DNA from: Thermodesulfobacteriota bacterium
GTDB taxonomy: Bacteria > Desulfobacterota > Desulfomonilia > Desulfomonilales > Desulfomonilaceae
Direction of reading: 5' to 3'
Length of the DNA: 9,339 bases
Assembly: GCA_030837305.1 (NCBI GenBank)
Contig: JAUPKT010000376.1
Location: 1 to 9,339, forward strand
A program made the position numbers and the translations under genes. The notes under the pieces are model-generated. The model saw only the letters and a list, made by a program, of their open reading frames with translations, made no database searches and was not told the origin of the DNA. Positions 1 to 5,579 of the stretch are shown here, piece after piece (the first letter of the stretch is position 1; each line of letters begins with the position of its first letter).

Positions 1-1702
1 TAAACGGCTCATCCCACTTCTTAATGTTCAAATCTCGGAGAACCTTTGTGAAAAAACGTGAATAGAGGAGGTGAAGGATTGCGTGCTCAATGCCGCCGAT
101 GTATTGATCCACCGGCAGCCAGTATCCGTCGGCCGAGGGATCTATTATTCCTTCCTCATAATTTGGACATGCATAACGATCGAAATACCAGGACGATTCG
201 ACAAAAGTGTCCATGGTATCGGTTTCACGGCGCGCGTCTTTTCCGCACCGGGGGCAAGGAACCCGTACCCACCAGTCCAGATGGGGCAGAGGTGATCGGC
301 CGCTTTCAGGAAAATCGATGTCGATCGGCAGCACGACAGGGAGATGGTCATCCGGCACTGGGACGACACCGCACTGATCACAATGAATGACGGGGATGGG
401 TGCCCCCCAATATCGCTGCCTCGATATTCCCCAGTCGCGGATTCGGTAGTTTATGGTTGATCCTCCGCGGTCTCGGGATTTGAGCTGATCGGGTATGGCC
501 TTCATTGCCGATAAATTGGTCATACCGTTAAACTCGGAAGAGTTTACCAATGTCCCAGGGCCGACGTAAGCTTCCACCATGTTGGATGGATCGAGATCTT
601 CTTCCTCGGGCTCAATAACAACTACGATCTCAAGACCGTATTTCTTGGCAAAAAGAAAATCCCTCTGATCGTGGGCCGGTACAGCCATGACGGCCCCAGT
701 CCCGTACTCAAATAAGACGAAATTCGCCACGTAAATGGGGAGTTTTCTTCCCGTGAGTGGATGAATGCAGGAAGCCCCCGTAAAGACGCCTTCCTTTTCC
801 GCATCTTCGCCGACTCGACTTTGCCAATCCTGAGTGAGCACTTTGTTGATGAAGTCCCTGACCGGCTTTTCTTGAGACGTACCCTGCGAGAGCGTCAAAC
901 AGAGGGGGTGCTCGGGCGCGAGACTCAAGAACGTGGCCCCGAAGAGTGTATCGGGTCTCGTGGTGAAAACTTCAATGTCCGTGTTTGCGTTTTCCACTGG
1001 AAAAAGAATGCGAGCCCCTTCGCTGTACCCGATCCAATTGCGCTGCATGGTAATGACCTTTTCCGGCCAACCTGTAAGTTTCTCGCACCAGGCCAACAAT
1101 TCTGGGGCATACTTCGTGATGCGAAAGAACCATCCGTTTTGCTCCTTTTGCACCACGGCATCTCCGCACCTCCAACAAGCTCCCTGTTCAACCTGTTCAT
1201 TAGCCAGTACGGTTTTGCATGATTCACAATAATTCACGATGGATTTCTTGCGGTAGACCAATTCCTTTTCCATCATTCTGAGGAATAACCATTGTTCCCA
1301 CCTGTAATAGGTAGGATCACACGTAGCTATTTCACGTTCCCAGTCGTAGGAGAAGCCCAGGCGCTTAAGTTGTCTACGCATTTCTCTGATGTTCTCGTTC
1401 GTCCAAATGGCTGGATGAGAGCCATGTTTGATGGCTGCGTTCTCAGCCGGCATTCCGAAAGCATCCCAGCCCATGGGGTGCAATACGTTGAACCCTTTCA
1501 TCATCTTGAAGCGAGCCAACACATCTCCGATGCAGTAATTGCGTACATGTCCCATGTGGATGCGGCCGGAAGGGTATGGGAACATCTCAAGGACATAATA
1601 TTTTTCTCGAGAGGTATCTAATTCGACCCTGTAGAGTTTATGGGCATCCCAATACGTCTGCCATCTCTTCTCTATGATCTCGGGATTATATTTCTGATCC
1701 AT
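1..1702 (-). CDS. leuS: Leucyl-tRNA synthetase, N-terminal 567 residues (3' end outside window)
   Basis: Class I aminoacyl-tRNA synthetase that charges tRNA-Leu with leucine in the cytoplasm. The frame is open from ATG at 1702 to the left edge with no stop. Visible in order: the HIGH-type signature HMGH at residues 49-52; a first zinc site C159/C162 with C176/C179; the CP1 editing domain, about 222-410, with TTRPDTLFG near 246 and [15 protein letters not shown] near 332; [12 protein letters not shown] near 421; a second four-cysteine site C441/C444 with C483/C486; [10 protein letters not shown] near 495; and [16 protein letters not shown] near 534. These match bacterial LeuRS, usually 820-870 residues, so roughly 270 residues are missing at the window edge, including the KMSKS loop. 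The start has a good ribosome site, GGGAGG, six bases upstream. The second cysteine set resembles a zinc ribbon that E. coli LeuRS lacks, as far as I recall. The gene is divergent from the dehydrogenase gene. Confidence 0.97.
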   Translation of the reverse strand, partial: MDQKYNPEIIEKRWQTYWDAHKLYRVELDTSREKYYVLEMFPYPSGRIHMGHVRNYCIGDVLARFKMMKGFNVLHPMGWDAFGMPAENAAIKHGSHPAIWTNENIREMRRQLKRLGFSYDWEREIATCDPTYYRWEQWLFLRMMEKELVYRKKSIVNYCESCKTVLANEQVEQGACWRCGDAVVQKEQNGWFFRITKYAPELLAWCEKLTGWPEKVITMQRNWIGYSEGARILFPVENANTDIEVFTTRPDTLFGATFLSLAPEHPLCLTLSQGTSQEKPVRDFINKVLTQDWQSRVGEDAEKEGVFTGASCIHPLTGRKLPIYVANFVLFEYGTGAVMAVPAHDQRDFLFAKKYGLEIVVVIEPEEEDLDPSNMVEAYVGPGTLVNSSEFNGMTNLSAMKAIPDQLKSRDRGGSTINYRIRDWGISRQRYWGAPIPVIHCDQCGVVPVPDDHLPVVLPIDIDFPESGRSPLPHLDWWVRVPCPRCGKDARRETDTMDTFVESSWYFDRYACPNYEEGIIDPSADGYWLPVDQYIGGIEHAILHLLYSRFFTKVLRDLNIKKWDEPF

Positions 1703-1783
1703 GGATTCCTCCCACGCCTCGACGACAAATGAATACCAGCATTTCTATCACACGACTGCAAGGGGCTTCAACGGGTTTCATGC

Positions 1784-1812
1784 TTGACCGTGCCGCCATG
1801 GCATTATATCCT
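1784..1812 (+). promoter_or_regulatory. Candidate sigma-70 type promoter for the dehydrogenase gene
   Basis: TTGACC at 1784-1789 matches the -35 consensus at 5 of 6 positions. After a 17-base spacer comes TATCCT at 1807-1812, which matches the -10 consensus at 4 of 6. Transcription would start near 1819, leaving a long leader of about 220 bases. This is inferred from sequence only. Confidence 0.4.
1803..1808 (-). promoter_or_regulatory. Candidate -10 box of the leuS promoter
   Basis: Read on the minus strand this is a perfect TATAAT, which would start transcription near 1796 and give a leuS leader of about 95 bases. No good -35 box lies 16-18 bases upstream, so the assignment rests on the -10 box and its position. 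It overlaps the plus-strand -10 candidate at 1807-1812. Confidence 0.4.
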
Positions 1813-2041
1813 TGGCTTGCACAAGGCAGTTTTTCAGTTATCGGACGATCTCGGGGGGTAGCAAGACCCGATTTTGTCATGGAAGCGGCCGGCGAGAGTC
1901 GCGCATGACAGCCTCGCGGCTTAAAGAGGGTGAGCGTTTACGGGAGTGGGCTCCATTGAAGGGGACACTTACCACGACTTCGAGCTTCCGTAACTTGGGC
2001 CTGCTGTTGTGATACCAACGCATCGATGGTGAGGAAATCAC

Positions 2042-3673
2042 ATGAATGTGGAGCACTCGGTAAGTCCGGATGGAGAGAGGTTTGTCCTTCCTTCGGAGCA
2101 TGACTACGCTCGGGAGTACAGTCGGCTGCAGGAGCTTGTTTCTCAACAGAGAGCACAGGGGCGTGAAATAGTAGTAGTCATGGGTCTGGGATTCGTGGGG
2201 GCAGTGATGGCTGGTGTCATTGCCGACTCAGCAGATGCGGAGGGCAACTCGGGCAAGTTTGTGATTGGCATGCAGAGGCCAAGTCCTCGATCTTATTGGA
2301 AGATACCGCTAATCTGCCGAGGCGTAGCTCCCATGAAGTCGGAGGATCCGGAGGTCCCTGTTCTATTGCACCGGTGTGTTGTTGAGAAGAAGACCCTGAC
2401 GGCTTCCTTTTCGTACAAGGCATTGGGACTGGCTGATGTGGTGGTGGTTGATGTGCAGTGCGATTACATTAAGAATTCTCTCAAAGACGTGAGCACGGGA
2501 TACGTGGCGATGGATGATCTGGAAAAGTCTCTGGAGATCATCGGTGAGGAGATTTCCCCGCAGACTCTGGTCCTCATAGAGACTACTGTCCCCCCCGGCA
2601 CAACCGAACAAGTAGCCTATCCGCTCATCAAGAAAGCTTTCCGGAAAAGAGGGATTGCATCGGATCCTCTCATTGCTCATAGTTACGAACGGGTTATGCC
2701 GGGTGCGGATTACGTGTCCTCCATACGGAATTTCTGGCGTGTGTGCAGCGGCATAAATGAAGAGGCACGCGACCGGGTGGTCACATTTCTTTCCCAGGTA
2801 CTCGATACGGAGCATTTTCCTTTGACGGTTTTGGATCGACCCATCGAATCGGAAACAGCCAAGATTGTGGAAAACAGTTACCGGGCGACCATATTGGCAT
2901 TTCTTAACGAATGGAGCGTCTTCGCGGAGCGCAACGGCATCGACCTGATCAAGGTGATACAGGCTATCAAGGTGCGGCCGACGCATTCGAACATGATTTT
3001 TCCTGGACCTGGTGTCGGCGGGTACTGTTTGCCCAAAGACGGTGGCCTTGCGGTATGGGCGTATAAGCACCTGCTTGGTTTTGAAGATGATCTTTTTCAG
3101 ATTACTCCTGCCGCCATAAATATTAATGATGCAAGGGCATTACACGTTCCCGAGCTGGTGCGGGATGCGTTGCGCAACATGGGGAGATACATATCTGCTT
3201 CCAAGGTTGTCATACTTGGAGCATCCTATCGTGAAGATGTGGGAGATACTCGCTATAGCGGCTCCGAGATTGTAGTTCGACGTCTGGCTGAAATGGGTGC
3301 GGACGTTTGTGTTCATGATCCATACGTGGACAATTGGTGGGAATTTGAAGCTCAGGAAACGTACCCTGCTCCCGGGAAAGGGAGAGCGAGATTTTTCAGG
3401 AGTCAAAAGAAGTTGGAATCTTTACGCATCGAGAAGGATTTTCAAAAAGCATTGAAGGATGCCGATGCAGTTGTGTTTGCCGTACGACACAAACAGTTCT
3501 TGAAATTGATGCCCGACGATATCGTCTCAGCCACTGGGGGTCCTGCAGCTATTATAGACTGCTTCGGTATCTTAGACGATCAGAAGATTGCACGTTATTT
3601 TGAACTCGGTTGTGAGGTTAAGGGTTTGGGCAGAGGTCACATCAATAGAATCAAGAAACAATTTAAACGATAG
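2042..3673 (+). CDS. UDP-glucose/GDP-mannose dehydrogenase family nucleotide-sugar dehydrogenase (long form)
   Basis: A 543-residue cytoplasmic enzyme expected to oxidise the C6 alcohol of a nucleotide sugar to the uronic acid in two NAD(P)-linked steps, supplying surface polysaccharide synthesis. The three family regions are present. The N-terminal Rossmann domain has GLGFVG at residues 48-53. The middle domain has ETTVPPGTT near 180, SYERVMPG at 214-221, K274 and N278 in ETAKIVENSYRA, and the catalytic cysteine C329 in GGYCLPKD. The C-terminal domain has GASYREDVGDTRYS at 393-406. All expected catalytic residues seem present. Family members are usually 420-470 residues. The excess here is an N-terminal extension of about 40 residues and extra sequence after DPYVDNW near 425. 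The usual acidic residue ending the second Rossmann strand is replaced (VIGMQR, 74-79). Ribosome site GAGG lies eight bases before ATG. The substrate cannot be named from sequence, so no symbol is given. Confidence 0.92.
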   Translation: MNVEHSVSPDGERFVLPSEHDYAREYSRLQELVSQQRAQGREIVVVMGLGFVGAVMAGVIADSADAEGNSGKFVIGMQRPSPRSYWKIPLICRGVAPMKSEDPEVPVLLHRCVVEKKTLTASFSYKALGLADVVVVDVQCDYIKNSLKDVSTGYVAMDDLEKSLEIIGEEISPQTLVLIETTVPPGTTEQVAYPLIKKAFRKRGIASDPLIAHSYERVMPGADYVSSIRNFWRVCSGINEEARDRVVTFLSQVLDTEHFPLTVLDRPIESETAKIVENSYRATILAFLNEWSVFAERNGIDLIKVIQAIKVRPTHSNMIFPGPGVGGYCLPKDGGLAVWAYKHLLGFEDDLFQITPAAININDARALHVPELVRDALRNMGRYISASKVVILGASYREDVGDTRYSGSEIVVRRLAEMGADVCVHDPYVDNWWEFEAQETYPAPGKGRARFFRSQKKLESLRIEKDFQKALKDADAVVFAVRHKQFLKLMPDDIVSATGGPAAIIDCFGILDDQKIARYFELGCEVKGLGRGHINRIKKQFKR

Positions 3674-3706
3674 GAACGACATCTTCACCTGCCTCGAAAT
3701 TTGGAA

Positions 3707-3735
3707 GTCCGGTTGCGCTGCCTACAGTGCAGGAC
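3707..3735 (+). terminator. Hairpin downstream of the dehydrogenase gene, weak terminator candidate
   Basis: GCGCTG (3715-3720) can pair with CAGTGC (3725-3730) across a four-base loop with one G-T wobble, and an outer GTCC/GGAC pair flanks it. No T-run follows, so it is not a classic intrinsic terminator. It may only protect the 3' end, or it may be chance. It lies in the 105-base spacer between two convergent genes. Confidence 0.25.
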
Positions 3736-3778
3736 AAGATCATAGACTTCATTGAATCATCATGGATCGGTGGTCTCG

Positions 3779-4573
3779 TTACGTCGAGGGGGAACCCTCG
3801 CGTATTGTAATCGTGGGGTCTCCAAAAAGAGCAAACTTGAGCCATTGGAAGGCAAATTCCAAGAGAGCTGAATCTGATTCCCTGATATCGTGGACAAGTT
3901 CATCCGAGAGCCGAAATTTGCGAAGAAAATTGCTTCCGAATATGAAGTCTCGAAATCGCTCTATATTGTAGCAGGCCATGACGAACATTTTGAGATGTCT
4001 TTCCGTAAGACAAAATTGTGACCGATGGGCTTTGCGGACATACAGCTCCATGAGGAGGTCGTTCACCCTGTTGTATTCCTCCATATTCTGATCCTGCAAC
4101 CAGTCGGAGATTTTCCATCGAGTTTTTTCTTTGAATCCTTTGCAATGATCTTCTCGTACCACGAAAAAGAATTCCTTTGCTTTTCCGTCAATGGGGCTTT
4201 TGGTTGATCCCCTGCCTATTGGATAGATTCGGCAAGCGCCAGGGCGGTCTTCATAAATCTCACAGCCGGCAGATGTTACGAAGGGGCACCTGTTGCCGGA
4301 GTCTTCGTTCATTTTCATGAAGAATTCCGGAAACCCGTGGGGCGTTCTCTGCCTCAAAGAGGCAAACTTGTCTAGAAAATCGCTGGATGTCATGTCCAGC
4401 CGGGTTTTGAGTCTCAGCACGTCATATGGAGTTAAGACAAGATCGAGCTTGCCGCAGCATTCCGTGAAGCATGGCACGTGGGGGCCGCATGAAAAAGTGA
4501 ACGTGTCTTCCGGCTTGAGCTTTGGGCCCAGGTCCATGGACTTTGCTTTGTGATCACTGTCATTTTTCAGCAT
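3779..4573 (-). CDS. YkgJ-type cysteine-cluster protein (putative zinc/iron-binding)
   Basis: A 264-residue soluble protein with no signal peptide or membrane segment. The N-terminal half carries the cysteine cluster typical of the YkgJ/UPF0153 family: C29, C35, C39-C40, then C96, C104 in CEIYEDRPGACRIYP, C114 and C144. The family is thought to chelate zinc or iron, and its biochemical role is not settled. From about residue 150 onward there is a charged C-terminal region, WKISDWLQDQNMEEYNRV and beyond, that I do not recognise; it has two further cysteines, C188 and C201. The family core is near 100-130 residues, so about half of this protein is extra. ATG at 4573 is preceded by GAGGGAG, a strong ribosome site. 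It starts 13 bases after the phosphatase stop, so the two genes are very probably one operon. Its last codons overlap a perfect CGAGGG-GGAA-CCCTCG hairpin at 3785-3800 with no T-run. Confidence 0.85.
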   Translation of the reverse strand: MLKNDSDHKAKSMDLGPKLKPEDTFTFSCGPHVPCFTECCGKLDLVLTPYDVLRLKTRLDMTSSDFLDKFASLRQRTPHGFPEFFMKMNEDSGNRCPFVTSAGCEIYEDRPGACRIYPIGRGSTKSPIDGKAKEFFFVVREDHCKGFKEKTRWKISDWLQDQNMEEYNRVNDLLMELYVRKAHRSQFCLTERHLKMFVMACYNIERFRDFIFGSNFLRKFRLSDELVHDIRESDSALLEFAFQWLKFALFGDPTITIREGSPST

Positions 4574-4586
4574 TTGGAACTCCCTC

Positions 4587-5174
4587 TTAGGTAATAGGCG
4601 TTGCCGTACAAAATGATCCCGAGCCCTCTTGTTGGTTTTTCAGGTAGACGGCAAAATCCATCAGGCTTGGGAACGTGAGATCTGCGTTCGGATCCTGTTT
4701 CATTCCAATGCGTACGGTACGCGTACCTGCGTTCTTGCCTGCTGCCATGTCGCTTGGCGAATCCCCAACCATGAAAGAGTCTGCCAGGTTAATACCTAGG
4801 TCATTGCAGGCATTGAAAATCATCCCCGATCGGGGCTTTCGACACATACACAGATCTGTTGTGTCATGGGGACAATAATAAATAGCCTCGAGGGGGGCTC
4901 CCTCCTGTTTAAGCAAAATTACCATGAAATCATGAACCTTTTTCAGATCCTCTTCGGTCATGTAGCCGCGAGCAATGCCGCGTTGATTCGTAACGATTAC
5001 TAAGAGATATCCGAGGTTCTTGAGGATGCACAAGGCTGAGACGGCGTTGGGGAGAAACGTGAACTCCTTCAATTCCTTTACGTAATGGTCCTCAGGAAGC
5101 TTCACATTCATCACTCCGTCACGATCAAGGAATATAGCCCTTTTCGGTGCGGGCTTTTTGTCTTCGTTATTCAT
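4587..5174 (-). CDS. gmhB: HAD-family phosphatase, D-glycero-D-manno-heptose 1,7-bisphosphate phosphatase type
   Basis: A 195-residue cytoplasmic phosphatase of the GmhB/HisB-N group; E. coli GmhB has about 190 residues. GmhB removes the C7 phosphate of heptose bisphosphate on the way to the ADP- or GDP-heptose used in lipopolysaccharide core or S-layer glycans. All HAD motifs are visible: the nucleophile D17 and acid D19 in LDRDGVMN; T62-N63 in VTNQRGIARG; K113 in CRKP; and D138 and D142 in VGDSPSDMAAG. The zinc loop is C101-x-H103 with C109-x-C111, as in GmhB and HisB-N. The H103 to C109 spacing is short, nearer to HisB-N than to E. coli GmhB, so histidinol-phosphate or another sugar phosphate is a possible alternative. 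No other heptose genes are in the window. AAGGA lies four bases before ATG, and the start overlaps a short upstream ORF by ATGA. The YkgJ-type gene follows after 13 bases. Confidence 0.88.
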   Translation of the reverse strand: MNNEDKKPAPKRAIFLDRDGVMNVKLPEDHYVKELKEFTFLPNAVSALCILKNLGYLLVIVTNQRGIARGYMTEEDLKKVHDFMVILLKQEGAPLEAIYYCPHDTTDLCMCRKPRSGMIFNACNDLGINLADSFMVGDSPSDMAAGKNAGTRTVRIGMKQDPNADLTFPSLMDFAVYLKNQQEGSGSFCTATPIT

Positions 5175-5209
5175 AAAGTCCTTTCAAAAGGTTGGCGGAT
5201 ATTCTTCAC
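5171..5209 (-). CDS. Possible 12-codon leader peptide overlapping the phosphatase start
   Basis: On the minus strand, a GTG at 5209 opens a frame of 12 codons (MKNIRQPFERTL if GTG is read as Met). It ends in TGA at 5173-5171, sharing bases with the phosphatase ATG in the arrangement ATGA. A perfect AGGAGG lies ten bases upstream of the GTG (5220-5225), stronger than the phosphatase's own ribosome site. The geometry fits translational coupling. It could equally be a chance frame or the remnant of a lost upstream gene. The peptide resembles nothing I know. Confidence 0.3.
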   Translation of the reverse strand: MKNIRQPFERTL

Positions 5210-5273
5210 AGAGATGTTTCCTCCTTTCCTTGTGTGAGAAAAAGGTGACTCATTGAACAAGAATGTGTCACAG

Positions 5274-5287
5274 AATGCAACTGCATT
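5274..5287. repeat. Short perfect dyad, possible operator
   Basis: AATGCA and TGCATT are perfect inverted halves separated by two bases. The dyad overlaps the weak minus-strand -35 candidate of the phosphatase operon and sits about 20 bases upstream of the plus-strand TATAAT at 5307. It could be bound by a dimeric regulator, but a 12-base dyad can also occur by chance in AT-rich DNA. Confidence 0.25.
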
Positions 5288-5306
5288 TTTTCGGGAAATA
5301 CTGTCC

Positions 5307-5312
5307 TATAAT
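5307..5312 (+). promoter_or_regulatory. Candidate -10 box (perfect TATAAT)
   Basis: A perfect -10 hexamer in a non-coding region. The matching -35 region, near 5282-5290, is poor, mostly T-rich. If active, it would begin a transcript near 5319 that meets the terminator-like hairpin at 5411-5446. Confidence 0.35.
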
Positions 5313-5318
5313 CTATAT

Positions 5319-5446
5319 GTTAACCATGGGCTGAATTAATCGGTATTCATTCATATCTGTTTGTTGGGTAATTGGGGCCCTTTGAGAGAGCCTTGGGGGG
5401 GTATGAGGCCGGACTTTTTTCAGAAAAGATCCTTTTTTTTATTTTT
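5319..5446 (+). ncRNA. Possible short untranslated transcript (small RNA or attenuated leader)
   Basis: The span between a perfect TATAAT box and a hairpin with T-run defines a possible transcript of about 128 bases with no convincing coding frame. It matches no RNA family I recognise. It might be a free small RNA, or a leader whose termination controls the barrel gene at 5580. The weak -35 and the AT-rich terminator stem keep confidence low. Confidence 0.22.
5411..5446 (+). terminator. Intrinsic terminator-like hairpin upstream of the barrel gene
   Basis: Bases 5411-5418 pair with 5424-5432 with one bulged A: GGA with TCC, then C-G and four T-A pairs, around a five-base loop. Eight T residues (5433-5440) and a further T-run after one A follow directly. 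The T-tract is strong and the stem is mostly A-T. No complete plus-strand gene ends just upstream, which is why a short RNA or an attenuator is considered. Confidence 0.45.
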
Positions 5447-5516
5447 GTGAACTGCCATGATATCAATATGTTCTGATTTGCCCTTTAACATTTTCTCTTT
5501 TTATCTCATAATTTAC

Positions 5517-5544
5517 TTGACATAATTTTGCGCATGAATAATTA
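5517..5544 (+). promoter_or_regulatory. Candidate promoter of the barrel protein gene
   Basis: A perfect -35 hexamer TTGACA at 5517-5522 is followed after 16 bases by TAATTA at 5539-5544, a poor -10 match. Position and the strong -35 support a promoter about 30 bases before the gene's start codon. The exact -10 is uncertain. Confidence 0.4.
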
Positions 5545-5579
5545 GGTCATCCCAGGACATTCAGTTAAGGAGGGAGGGT

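Larger units (their letters stand above)
1703..2041. other. Divergent intergenic spacer between leuS and the dehydrogenase gene
   Basis: These 339 bases lie between two divergently transcribed genes. They contain the leuS ribosome site, promoter-like boxes for both directions centred near 1784-1812, and an approximately 220-base presumed leader before the dehydrogenase start. Short open frames exist on both strands, but none has a recognisable protein pattern, and I see no tRNA or known riboswitch. The 3' end of the leader could form a small fold around the ribosome site at 2009-2041. Confidence 0.6.
5210..5579. other. AT-rich divergent spacer between the phosphatase operon and the barrel gene
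   Basis: These 370 bases carry regulatory-looking sequence for both directions. In order they hold the AGGAGG site on the minus strand, a loose GTGAC/GTCAC inverted repeat (5245-5249 and 5267-5271), a dyad at 5274-5287, a plus-strand TATAAT at 5307-5312, a G-rich patch near 5367-5402, a hairpin with T-run at 5411-5446, and a TTGACA box at 5517. A minus-strand promoter for the phosphatase could be TTGCAT, 17 bases, TTCAAT, but this is a weak match. No protein-coding frame of substance is visible. Confidence 0.6.

Noticed and set aside
1703..1800. T-box or leucine-attenuator leader before leuS
   Set aside because: The leader is only about 95 bases, lacks a run of leucine codons and shows no terminator hairpin or T-box sequence.
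2363..3070. A 235-codon minus-strand frame opposite the dehydrogenase
   Set aside because: It is an antisense shadow of a gene with clear family motifs. The translation has no domain pattern and is rich in residues typical of antisense frames.
3785..3800. Perfect CGAGGG-GGAA-CCCTCG hairpin as a terminator
   Set aside because: It lies inside the 3' coding end of the YkgJ-type gene and no T-run follows on either strand, so it is not a standard intrinsic terminator.
3663..3845. A 60-codon minus-strand frame crossing the spacer between the convergent genes
   Set aside because: It overlaps the ends of both well-supported genes, has no convincing ribosome site, and only about 30 codons lie in free sequence. 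The translation resembles no family I know.
5367..5402. G-rich patch as a G-quadruplex
   Set aside because: The G-runs (3, 4 and 7) are separated by one short and one very long gap, and there are not four well-spaced runs.
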